Positions 45,297-55,654 of a stretch of 64,000 nucleotides of DNA are shown here, piece after piece. The position numbers were made by a program, and so were the translations under genes. The first letter of the stretch is position 1, and every line of letters begins with the position of its first letter. Below the pieces are notes generated by a model. The model worked only from the letters and a program-made list of their open reading frames with translations, did no database searches and was not told where the DNA came from. Source of the stretch: Telmatactis stephensoni (taxonomy: Eukaryota > Cnidaria > Anthozoa > Actiniaria > Isophelliidae); the NCBI GenBank assembly GCA_029948255.1, contig JALIZF010001637.1, positions 248,001-312,000 on the forward strand. The letters run 5' to 3'.

Positions 45297-48200
45297 TTAA
45301 TCATCTTCATTATCATCTTCAGCATCATCAATATCACAGGTATCATCATCGTCTTGAATGACCTCTTCGATACTGTTCTCACACTTGTCACAACTACAAG
45401 CTTCTGTACATGGAAGTCCGTTATTAACGCAAGAACAACGTCGTGACTTGCAACTCCCTTTGCATCCACAGCATACCAAGGCCATCACCGCTTCAGGAGC
45501 AGGGGGCTGATCTGTCCAGTGTATTTCGATGCATTCATCCTTGAATTCCCAGCCTTGGCCATTAGGAGATTGGTTGATTGTTGTCCCTAAAGCATGCTTC
45601 CAAACGTAGGCTTGGAAGTTGGCACGCTTTAGATGGTTCACTAGCGCTGCTCTTGTTGGAGGGAGTTGGTGTGACTGCAAGGTTTTGCTTTTGCAAAACA
45701 TTTTATATCTAAGCTCATTTACTCTTTGGCAGTCGGGATCATTGTACAGGGCGCAAATGAACTGTTCTAATCGATCAAGATCACCAGCTGGAATGTTTTC
45801 ACCAAGGGACTCAACAGCTGTTCTAAAAACTTGACTTTCACGGATGATTGCAAGAGCCTTCTTCTTGCCTTTCGATGCAAACGAGCTAACTGTGTCACAA
45901 CCAGTCAAAGCGTGTAAGCTTGGCAAAGCTCGGCATGTCTCTAAACCAAGGCCATCACATACCTTAGGGATGTTGACAAGGCGAGATCTACTCTGGGTTC
46001 CACTTATCAGTATCAATTCAGATTGAATAGCAGCTTGATAGTAACAAGCAAGCACTTCAACATCCGTATCCGACGACTTGATTGCAATCCGTTGGTGACC
46101 ATCTCTTGAGGCATGATAGGCATGAAGAAACATTCGGGTGTCAGCCTCCTCTTGATTACTACACAGTTCAGAGACTATTTCAGAGCTGATAACATTGCCG
46201 TCTGGCGTAAAGATCTTGGTGCACTTTTCTCCATGAGTAACAAACAGAGTGTGTCCTTGAATTCTTTGGGCATACATTTGGTTAGATGACCACTCTTCAA
46301 CAAAGAATTTCAACAGAGATGTTTTGTTAGATCCACAGGCCATAAATTTTTTCCATTGACGTGGACACAGCTGTTGGGGGCTATTGATATCAATAACCAC
46401 TTGACCACTTGACCACTTGCGCCTCGTTTGTCTCTCTCTGCTTTCTTTATTGAGATTTCAGGGTACTGATCTGCTACAAAATCGATTCTTTTGGCTTCTC
46501 CAGCCACTGCCAGGATTTTGTTCATGGCCATTTCAGCGAGCATTCCGAACCTGTCAGGTATTTTAAGCAGCGATTGCAGCATTGCCATTGCATCTATGAT
46601 GAGAACTGTTGTACGATCAGGTAGACTCTCTAGGCATTGGACTCCATCTTCAAGTAGATTAGGTAAAGCAGCTTTGTTCGTTTTGGCCAAGGATCCATCA
46701 AAAGAAGCCAATGACCATGGGAGGGGACCAAGTTCGTGAGTTAAAAGCTCTCTAAGGTCTACCTTTCGGCTCTGACCAATTACCAAAAGGCGCGCAAATA
46801 GATTTCTATCTGCCTTGATAATGATGTTTCTGCCTCCTGCTCTTAACGATGTCTTCTTTTGGGCATCACGGAAAGATCCAAGCTTTAGTTTTGTGAGCGT
46901 TTCGAAGAACCCTGTGGAGTTTGAGACCAATCTGTTGTTAATAAAAGACGCCAAGGCAGTTTTTCCCTTTTCTTTGGCCATTAAGAGGTCTTGCTTTAGG
47001 TCTTTACCAGCAACACGTCCTGAACTGAGGCTAACCAGTTCCTCGGATGGACCAAATAGGTTGTGCCAGTTTTCTATGACTTCTATTACCTTCTTTACAT
47101 CTTCTTCGTCTCTTTTGATTCGAGCTGAAACTATCTCCTTGTGTAGTTGGTTACTTTCTTTGGAACCTGTCGTCATGTTCCTGCATTGGTCTACAAATGC
47201 AGCCCGGGAATGCGCAGTAAGCATCCATCGCTGGACAGCTGATTTCCTCAAGCTGAATCCCACGATGCCTCCTTTAGTCTTGGTACTTCGGTTGAGGGTC
47301 TGTTCGATGCTTTGGTCTACAGGTACCTGTGCAAATCCATGATGAGTTGTTCTTTGTACTCCAAAATCACCATGTTCTAGCATAGCGTGTGCTTCTGGGT
47401 GGGTTTCTTGTAGCGACAGCATATCAATCAAGTACACTGGAAGATATCTTGCATAATTTGTATGGTCGTAAGCAAAGAACCAAGGTAAGATTTGCTTGAT
47501 ACTTTCTAGGTGCATCTTCCAGTTGCCTTCCCTGGTTGCTTGTACAGCATCAAGCAGCACTTGCACCATCTCCAAGTAGCTATTCCAGAACGCTTTCATA
47601 GGACCATTGTCATCTTTGCAGTATTCTTTGTAAAGATTGGACAGAAGAATGAATTCTTCCATAGACAGAAGGCTGTTAAACTTTTCTACGCTGAACTCCT
47701 TTCGGATATCTACTACTTTGCTGACTACCACTGCATGATTAACTGGGTGGTGATGCTTTTGAAGCCAAGATTTAAAGCTTTTCCACTGCAGTCGATGCAG
47801 TGCTTCATATACAATCTGAAAGTAAAAGATGACGGGTTACTAACTTATGATAGCTTCATAATTAGCTGTTTATAATAACCATATACCTTATGGGTACGTA
47901 TAGCTCGATTATAATGACGACCTTCAATAACTCCACTGACAGATCCAGCGGCAACAATTTCGCTTTCCATTAGGACATCAGCTAAACCAGCATCTCCAAA
48001 TCTTTTACCAATAGCAGCGAGATAGGCACAGATAGTGTGGAACGTGCCCATTCTGACAACCAGTCGTCTAAACTGCTCCTGATTTTGCCATATTACCTCC
48101 AGGGCTTTTGCATATATAGCCTGATCAAATACAACAATTGCATCTTGTTGCCCAAGCTGATTAGCCATCTGCAGTGACCTCTGCAAGACTGTATAGACTG

Positions 48201-50348
48201 TAGGCAGCTCTGTTGGGCTCGCTTCAATAACTTGACAATAGCCGATGGAACATTCCCGTGGAATGCAATCCTCTTGTAGCATGGTATTGAATCCAGCCCA
48301 TGCTGGTATAACCTGCAGTTGATTTTCAGCTGAGTTAAAGAGCGTGTCTTGAGCTGGCAGTCTACAAAGCATCCAACCAAAGTCAATTATTCGAGCGTAC
48401 TCACTGACTTCAGGGTTACTCTTCACCATGGTGTTGACATTGATGGTGACGGGACTGGGTCCTTTTCGAGAACTTGAACAAAAAGGGAGAACATCTGATG
48501 GGACACAGGCAATAGAACGATTCTTAGATCGAGTGTGGTTAACTGGCACCTCAGGAGGTAACGCACAGGTAAGTGGTTTTCTTTGGATCACAATTCCATT
48601 GGTACAATGAGTAGTTCCTTTTCCTGCCAAAGGAAAGGTGATCAGTACATTCATTTGCAGAACAATGCATGTTTTTAATATCGATTATAAAAGACATATA
48701 ATAGATACTGAAAAAAATGACATTTAGTTAGCTTTAAAGCTCTGCATAATAATTTTAGTTTTCCCCTTACACTCGCAACTGAAGTGTGGTCTTTGAAATA
48801 AAATTGATACATACCAGACAAGGTTTCTTCTTGAAGATCATTGTTGTCCCAGCAGAATATACCAGGCACACCCAGAGAGCAAACGCTTGGTATTAGGACA
48901 CCATCGTGTTGCTTGGCAATCTCGTTCTCTGCTAGGGCTGTTTCTAGTTCTTCTATTTGTGAGTAACATAAACCATGACCAAACCTGTTGAGTATAGTTA
49001 TGAGTTCAACATTCCCTGTAAGACTTTTAACTGTCATAGGAAGGACAACATGATTTGGTGTTTTTATGCGACCACGACTGACAGAATGTATCAAGTCCTG
49101 ACATAGAGAAAGTACAAGGCGATGAACATCTGGTGATAGTTTAGAAACTTTTTTTTCAGAATACTCTGACTTGGCTGATAAAATCCATGCCATCATGTTG
49201 TAAACCAAGTCAGGCACTATAGCATTATCACAGTTTAAATCCTCTGGCAAAGGTGGCCATGCCATTGTTGGTTTCACGTCAACAAGTACGCTTCTTATCA
49301 TTTTAGCTACATGGTAGACTTGATAACTCTTATCTTGGACCATTGTGTCTGCCTCGCTATCATCACCTAGTATGTGATCTTCATACTCTTCATCTGCAGC
49401 ACTATTTTTGCACATAGTCTCTATCAACTCTCCGACATCGACTTGAGAGCTATACACAATTTCTGTTTGGTTCTTGTTTGCAGGACGACGAAAGGAAAGT
49501 TTCTCCCCAAAGCATTGAATGAGACGGTTCTTAAGCTTTGATGACCTGTATGTCACAGCACTGATTCCCTCGTCCGTTAAAAAGCTTGTGTATTTGTTCA
49601 AAAGATCTGACATTGGCATTGCTTTTCCACCAGTCAAGACTTCGTCTTCTACAATTTCTTTTACTTTGTTGAATGCTTTGTTATAACCCTCTTCTCTGTT
49701 GTCTTCTGCTTGGCAGTTGCTCTTCTCTAATTGATCCAATTCTTTTTGGCGTACATAGTTTATGTAGCATGACCGATGGTACTTGACCTCCATGGCAATT
49801 GTGTCTTGACCTTCAATTTTCAAAAGCAGACGGGTATCATTGCGAATCTGAGCTGCCCTAATCAAGGATGCACTTCCAAATTCACTGATGTTTAAGGTAA
49901 GAGGCTCTCTTGTTCTTGCTCCTTTGAAATTCTTGATTTTGTCTTTTTGGCAAATGGCACATTTATTTAAGTTAAAATCGGGAAACTGAGACCTACGGAT
50001 TCTTTTAGGCGAGGGCGGCATAAAAACTTCTGACTTTATTAACTTTTCTCCTTGATCTACCTTATGTTCTTTAGAAACAAATTGATTCTGCTTCGCTTTG
50101 GCCACTTTGTTTTTGTCTGTATATTCTTGATAACACTGTCAATGGTAACTGCCTCTAGGCCCCATATTCCAAACATTTTTCATCTTCAGCCATATAGCAT
50201 CTTTCCTTGTACTAGCACATTCCTGAAACTTTTGCCAGCTTTTCTCTGAAAATGCTGTAAGTTTTCCATCAGCTTTTCTGACATGACAAAGACATTTATT
50301 CCAGTTTGGTTCTTGTGTCAAAGGCCGTTTTCTACTAGGAGCCGCCAT
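45297..50348 (-). pseudogene. Academ-like transposase with XPG-type nuclease and CXC domain (about 1,600 codons), two lesions
   Basis: Exons 50348-48815, 48623-47887 and 47815-45297, with clean phases (TCTG|GTATGT, AAG|GTATAT). The N-terminus has two similar Cys/His modules: CLCHVRKADG...SYH-x2-CY and CAICQKDK...KYHRSCY. The middle has FDQAIYAK, VRMGTFHTICAYL and GDAGLADVLMES, then DHTNYARYLPVY and DQSIEQTLN...GGIVGF, which I take as the transposase core. The C-terminus has XPG/FEN1-like motifs (NQEEADTRM, SSDTDVEVL, LTGCDTVSSFASKGKKKAL) and a cysteine-rich CXC domain (CGCKGSCKSRRCSC). An in-frame TGA lies at 50139-50141 inside the first YHxxCY motif, and a third copy of an 8-bp unit (46396-46419) shifts the frame. 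Domain functions are inferred from motifs. Confidence 0.75.
46396..46419. repeat. Three tandem copies of an 8-bp unit in the transposase ORF
   Basis: ACCACTTG is repeated three times without mismatch. Two copies would keep the transposase in frame across this point; the third shifts it, so slippage or duplication explains the break. Confidence 0.85.
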
Positions 50349-51445
50349 CTGTCATTTTATCGGCAATCACTCTAAAATAACCGTTAAGTATTTCTTTTTC
50401 ATGGTTTTAAGTACTCTCTACAAATCAAAATTAAAGAATATCAGCAAAAACAAAATAAAACCGACGTAAAATACCAAGGTTTTCGCTATCAGTTTTCACC
50501 AGAGTACTTACATTTACGATAGAGACGATAACTTGAAGTTTTCTTGGCTTTCGCTTCTTTTCATGTGAATTAAATGACTGAAAATACTTGAAATAGCTTT
50601 AGATAGGTTTTCTCAATATAAAAAGACATTTTTATGGTAAAAGAAAGCGACAAAAAAGCGACAAATTGTTTAGAACTTTCAAATATGGCGGACAATGTCA
50701 TGTGCAGCTTAGGTTTGAAATGCATTCTGGGCCATAAAATCTGGAATGGATTTTGAAGTAGTGGATAGTGCGGAAAAGCTTTTGAAAGTTTTTGAGAAAA
50801 TAAACTCAAGAATAAGCACAGTCATAAAATTAATTACAGCATTATGTAGCAATTTAGGGTGACTATGGTACACTTTTTCAAAACTTTAGGATCTCAGCAG
50901 ACCCTATTCCCTATCCCAAAGAACTGTTAAAAACCTCTTAGGGAATGAACGAAAACAAGTAATCTGTTAAGGAGATTGTGAATATTATTAGATTAAGGAC
51001 TTTAATTCGAAAGAAAAGTCAGTTTTATGAATTAAATGGAAAATTAACGTAAAAAAGAACAAGAAAGGTATGAAAAACGGTATATTAAATATTTTCTTAG
51101 CAACCGTTGCCATGACAACATCTAAATTTCACATAATTGCACACTTTTGTATATATCAGTTTCTGATGAGTATTATGGAGTAGTTTCACTAACATTGGAT
51201 AGACACTGTACAAGATATGCTTTATTCAAGGAGAGGAATTCAATTACGAGAAAAATAATTACCGACCCACCCCCCCACAAAAACAGTTGCATATCTCACT
51301 TAAGCACAGGTTACATAAAAAGTAACAAGTGGATTGTGAAAATATAGATAATAAGCTTTATTTTGATACCAGTTTCACTATGTCTCGTGGGGGGTGCTAC
51401 GAAAATCGATTTTTAGGCACTTTTCAGGATTTAGCTCATGGACTA

Positions 51446-51941
51446 TAAGAAGAGACATGATCGGATGGGGTTGAGGGTGTATTGGGAGCTGTGTCGGAAG
51501 TATGGAGTGAAATGTGCTGATGTTTGGTATAAGGAGGTTCCAGATGAGGTTAGGATTTCGGATGATGGAGAAGTAGAGATTTGGTGGGACAGGAGCGTTG
51601 AGACAACACAGAAGATGGAACATAATTGTCCAGATGTTACTGTGTTGAATCGAGCGGCTCGTAAGTGGACCTTTGTTGATTTCTCGGTGCCTTGGGATCG
51701 TAATGTGGTGGTGAAGGAAGAGGAGAAAATTGCTAAATATTCTCCTCTTGCAAAGGAGATACGAAAGTTGCACCGGGTGTCAACAAAGGTGGTTCCGTTG
51801 GTTGTTGGTTGTCTAGGGGTTGTGTCTAGTAATCTTGAGGGGTACCTGAAAGATCTGGGTATTCCAGACGTGCTGGGTGGTATGCAGACGTCTGCGGTCA
51901 TAGGGACCACCCTCATTCTGCAGAGTGTGCTTAGTCTCTAA
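51446..51941 (+). pseudogene. Restriction-like endonuclease domain of the retrotransposon, severed from its reverse transcriptase
   Basis: Continues directly from 44139 once the insertion is removed (...QKQ Y KKRHDRMG...). It encodes a PD-(D/E)xK-type nuclease: CPDVTVLNRAARKWTFVDFS has the PD-x14-D spacing of R2-type endonucleases, followed by a conserved Lys region (KEEEKIAKYSPLAKEIRKL). It ends LILQSVLSL with a stop at 51939-51941 and is followed by the 3' UTR. Confidence 0.85.
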
Positions 51942-52032
51942 GCCCCAGTCTTGGGGTCGAGGCTAAGCAGTATCTTACACCTGTACTGTGAATAAAATCT
52001 CCACTCAGGTTGTCTATTTATAGAAATTCCGT

Positions 52033-52482
52033 ATTATATTATGCAGTTTATTAACGTCTATATGCACTAATTACAAGGACACATAGGACGCGAAGCGTAA
52101 CCTATGTGTCTTAGAGATACTAAGAAACTTCAATGAAAGAAAATAAATAAATAAATAAAGGTTAAGAAATATTCCAATAAAAATATGCTGATAAAGGCCT
52201 ATACCTTAAATGTTCTGGCAATGTTCAATGAGCTGGGAAATAAAATAATGCGTCTTCTTTCTTCTCTTGACGTCGGTTCTTCCATGCTCAAGCGTACAAT
52301 AAATCAATTCAACAAATAATTACTTTGTATCTCCGTTTGTAGACACCTTTAGCTTCTCCAATTCAGGGTTCGCTGGAAAAAAGGTATAATTATACCGTTG
52401 TATAATTCTGGTGCTTCAAACTTGGTTTGCTTTCGAGATAAATTGCACTTTAAGCCAGAGGGCTAAAACACCTCCGCTCTAC
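52033..52482. other. AT-rich spacer after the retrotransposon
   Basis: No gene seen; contains an (AAAT)n run at about 52139-52158. Confidence 0.5.

Positions 52483-52570
<88 letters not shown>
52483..52570. repeat. (TTA)n microsatellite, fourth block
   Basis: About 29 triplets, with no retrotransposon copy attached on either side; an unfilled site of the type used by the element at 40860. Confidence 0.93.
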
Positions 52571-52603
52571 GTTTGTGTGGTTATCCCGACCAAGCACCTT
52601 CCA

Positions 52604-52897
52604 CTAAGCAGATGCAGCAGGAATTTCTGACGGGTTAATTGAGGTTTTAAAGCTGTATTCTTCATTTTTGACTTTTATTGAAAACAACTCGGGAAATTTT
52701 TCAAATGGCTTGAGTCTTTCAATGAGTTCTTTTTTCTCTCCAGTAACTTTTAACTTGAGTTCTTTACAGCATATTTGAAGACGATCTTTGCTAAGCTCTT
52801 TTACGTTTTCCTGGCTAATGTCCTTCCTGATTTGCTCAAATTTATGGATAGAATCCTTAGGAAACTCTTGTTTCAGAGTCTGTTTACTGTCTGCCAT
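52604..52897 (-). CDS. Small SAP-domain protein (97 aa)
   Basis: ATG at 52897 (MADSKQTLKQEFPKDS); a GTG further upstream is less likely. A helical region is followed by a SAP-like DNA-binding motif, LSKDRLQICCKELKLKVTGE then KKELIERLKPF, at about residues 40-75. SAP motifs bind AT-rich or scaffold DNA. The first 15 codons and the upstream region lie in a 515-bp block that is duplicated 1.5 kb away, where the downstream part of the gene is missing. It may be a complete small gene or the first exon of a larger one; partners unknown. Confidence 0.5.
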   Translation of the reverse strand: MADSKQTLKQEFPKDSIHKFEQIRKDISQENVKELSKDRLQICCKELKLKVTGEKKELIERLKPFEKFPELFSIKVKNEEYSFKTSINPSEIPAASA

Positions 52898-53362
52898 TTT
52901 GAATCCGGAATTTGAACTGCCCACAAAAATCCGCTAGTGCCAGTCTCCCGGGCAACATGAAATTAGGCAATACCGTCAATAATGCAAGCTGACTGGAGTG
53001 GTAGATTTTCTGCCACTTTGTATCTTTTTGTAACTCTTTTCCAAAGACGATTTTGTTGTTTTCTTTAATGAGCCATCAGGTGCAGCAAGAGACCTCTTTC
53101 ATGCTAAGTTGCCTTGCCTCTGCAATAACAATCATCTGGGCAAACAGTGCACAGTCTGCTTTAAGAACAATCTCTTTGGCGGTTCCTCTTTGGAGCTTGA
53201 CTTTTTGTGGTTAAATCTCGAAAGTGGAGCTGAAGTGTCAAGCCGAAAGATATGTGAAGTTTGCGCGTCCGTCCCAGGGTGTGGAAGTCGATTATTAATA
53301 ATCAAATATAGGCTTTGTGGTTATAAAATATATCTCCTCAGACCAAATCGTTCAGTTTAGTT
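52848..53362. repeat. 515-bp duplicated segment, copy 1
   Basis: Matches 54390-54904 in the same orientation with one substitution seen (GATTTTGTT against GATTTCGTT) and no indel. It contains the start of the SAP gene on the minus strand and a Cys-rich open frame on the plus strand. Confidence 0.93.
53063..53360 (+). CDS. Cys-rich open frame in the duplicated segment, copy 1
   Basis: Open from about 53045 without a clear start; reads PCLCNNNHLGKQCTVCFKN and later CEVCASVPGCGSRLL. Six or more cysteines in pairs suggest a zinc-binding exon, possibly spliced after TTCCAAAG. It diverges from the SAP gene in the same 515-bp block. No family recognised. Confidence 0.3.
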
Positions 53363-54343
53363 GATAAATATATCTGTAAGGGAAACGTTTGATCAATTTT
53401 TGATAAACGTAGTATTGACGAAGCCATTCGGAATGAAATAGGAAACTTAAGCACGGCTTAAGCACGGAAACATGGGGCAATATTTTAGTGTAGATTTGGC
53501 TTTGTGTTTCTTTACTTGATGTAATCAGGCAGAGCTTTAATTGATTGTTGCGAGTTTTAGAAAGATGTTTGATTGATATTTTGTTTTCCAATTGCGTTTA
53601 CAATGTGCATTTAGTAATTAGAAATGCAAAGGTAAGTTAAACGTCATTTATATTTCTCAATGGTTCTGTTACATTTTATATAGTACTTCAGTTTTCATTT
53701 TGGTTATGTACAAATTTAGGGCAGTAAAACAAAGTCGGGTCTAAAGGTTCGAAGGCTTTCATTTTGTAATAGACAAATCTTTGTATTTCTCATCCAATCG
53801 ATTTTAACTAGTAAATGTACAAAATTTTATTTCTTGTCCAGTCGATTTTATTCTAAAATATGGTTTAGACTAGCTATTTCTAATACCCTGGTCCCAGAGG
53901 GTTTTTTTCCTTTTTTTTCGTATTTCTTTACAAAAGAAAATAAAAGGCACCTGAAAGGTGCATGTATCTACTGCAGAAGTGTTATAGAAATATGTTTGAC
54001 AATGTGAAATGAATTGAAAAGAAAAACAAACAAAATGTTATGGACCGAGATGGACATGACAGTTTGTTACTAAGTACTAGCTAGTATTTTAACAAAGATA
54101 TGGATAAACATTAAGCAAAGCTTGTTTTTTTCAACAAATTTAATCAGAAAAGTTGTAATAATACATTATATAAAACATGAACAAAGTTTAAAACAGTATT
54201 CAAAAACGTTTTTTCTAAAACTAAAGCACATATAAAGTCAATGTCAAGAAAGTCTGAAAGAAAATTATTTTGAATCAAATTTCTAACTTGAATGGAAGTA
54301 TGTACAAGATTACTGTTTTTGAGTGAAGAAATGTTTTCAAATG
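53363..54343. other. AT-rich spacer between the duplicated segments
   Basis: No gene or repeat recognised. Confidence 0.45.
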
Positions 54344-54388
54344 TTTGAATTTATACATTGGATCAATTGCCACACCCAATAAACTTGT
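54344..54388 (+). repeat. 45-bp direct repeat bordering duplicated copy 2 (left)
   Basis: Begins TTTGAATTTATACATTGG and ends AATAAACTTGT; identical to 54903-54947 on the other side of the copy, so it looks like a long target-site duplication. Confidence 0.88.
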
Positions 54389-54389
54389 A

Positions 54390-54904
54390 ATAGAATCCTT
54401 AGGAAACTCTTGTTTCAGAGTCTGTTTACTGTCTGCCATTTTGAATCCGGAATTTGAACTGCCCACAAAAATCCGCTAGTGCCAGTCTCCCGGGCAACAT
54501 GAAATTAGGCAATACCGTCAATAATGCAAGCTGACTGGAGTGGTAGATTTTCTGCCACTTTGTATCTTTTTGTAACTCTTTTCCAAAGACGATTTCGTTG
54601 TTTTCTTTAATGAGCCATCAGGTGCAGCAAGAGACCTCTTTCATGCTAAGTTGCCTTGCCTCTGCAATAACAATCATCTGGGCAAACAGTGCACAGTCTG
54701 CTTTAAGAACAATCTCTTTGGCGGTTCCTCTTTGGAGCTTGACTTTTTGTGGTTAAATCTCGAAAGTGGAGCTGAAGTGTCAAGCCGAAAGATATGTGAA
54801 GTTTGCGCGTCCGTCCCAGGGTGTGGAAGTCGATTATTAATAATCAAATATAGGCTTTGTGGTTATAAAATATATCTCCTCAGACCAAATCGTTCAGTTT
54901 AGTT
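54390..54904. repeat. 515-bp duplicated segment, copy 2
   Basis: Nearly identical to 52848-53362. It contains the same Cys-rich frame (54605-54902) and the first codons of the SAP gene, which then run into unrelated sequence. Bordered by 45-bp direct repeats, so this is the derived, inserted copy. Confidence 0.93.
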
Positions 54905-54947
54905 TGAATTTATACATTGGATCAATTGCCACACCCAATAAACTTGT
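54903..54947 (+). repeat. 45-bp direct repeat bordering duplicated copy 2 (right)
   Basis: Exact match to 54344-54388. Confidence 0.88.
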
Positions 54948-55552
54948 GACTGTGAAATAAAAAAAAAGGATAAGAATCTAATACCAAAAGGTAAGCTGTA
55001 AAACATTCTTGATAGTGACTTATGTGCATAACATGAAAACAACTGGGATATACAGTATATCAAATGCCTTACAAATCAGGTAGAATGTGAACAAAAAATA
55101 GAGGAATTTTAATCACATTTTGTAATAACATGTAATAAAAGTTATTGCATGTTGATAAAGTAAGGGAAAATTATATTGGATTTCATACACACGTTTGAAA
55201 ATGATGTAATAAGTTAAAGGAAGTCGTTTTGAAAAACGTTCAAAATTTTGATATTATGTGATTCCCATTTGAAACAATTATTCATACTCCACCTGTTTTG
55301 GTATTGATGAACAAATAACTGTAACATTAATATGAACATAACGCTGAACTCGCTTCAGTACAATTAGCAAGTTATGTCTTTGAAAATGGAAGTGATCATT
55401 TCTACAGAGTGGGGGTGACTGATGCAAATAGGTGGTGGGCCACCACCCAAAAACTATGCTACCCCCTCCCGTCCCCCAACTACTCTATAAAATGACTGGT
55501 TCCTAATGAAAGACTGTAACATGAGGTATGATATGGAAGACTTGAGCAAATG
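54948..55552. other. AT-rich spacer
   Basis: No gene recognised; contains a short inverted GGTGGTGGGCCACCACC at 55429-55445. Confidence 0.45.
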
Positions 55553-55632
55553 CAGTTAAACCATGAAATACAATCACAGCAAATACTAACTATTAGTTAG
55601 TATTTAGTTGATTTTATTTCATGGTTTAACTG
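55553..55632. repeat. 80-bp near-perfect palindrome downstream of the RPA-like gene
   Basis: Arms of about 40 bp starting CAGTTAAACCATGAAATA on the left and ending TATTTCATGGTTTAACTG on the right, with few mismatches and almost no loop. It lies 23 bp past the RPA-like stop codon. It could be a transcription terminator or an element end structure, but it lacks the adjacent CTAG seen in the local Helentron-type ends. Confidence 0.8.
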
Positions 55633-55654
55633 ATCTACAAAAATAGCCATGACT

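Larger units (their letters stand above)
44140..51445. mobile_element. Academ-like DNA transposon (7,306 bp) inside the retrotransposon
   Basis: Inverted ends TAGTCCATGAGCT / AGCTCATGGACTA extend with gaps to about 180 bp (44140-44320, 51260-51445), and a further inverted block pairs about 45000-45105 with 50826-50985. TAA is duplicated at 44137-44139 and 51446-51448; removing one copy restores the host ORF exactly. The single minus-strand gene ends in an XPG-like nuclease. A 3-bp duplication and XPG nuclease fit the Academ superfamily as I know it; the family call is moderate. 44321-45296 and 50349-51259 hold no other gene. Confidence 0.72.
40860..52032 (+). mobile_element. Non-LTR retrotransposon with restriction-like endonuclease (R4/Dong/NeSL type), interrupted
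   Basis: Begins right after (TTA)n with a 109-bp leader, then a single ORF (RT, zinc knuckle, PD-(D/E)xK endonuclease) and a 3' UTR ending CAGGTTGTCTATTTATAG near 52024. Apart from the 7.3-kb insertion at 44140-51445 it is close to full length at about 3.9 kb. All three local copies border (TTA)n, as described for Dong (R4 clade), which inserts into TAA repeats. The exact clade was not established. Confidence 0.85.

Noticed and set aside
46491..47342. Plus-strand frames opposite the Academ-like transposase
   Set aside because: Antisense shadows of a strong minus-strand coding region with recognised motifs.
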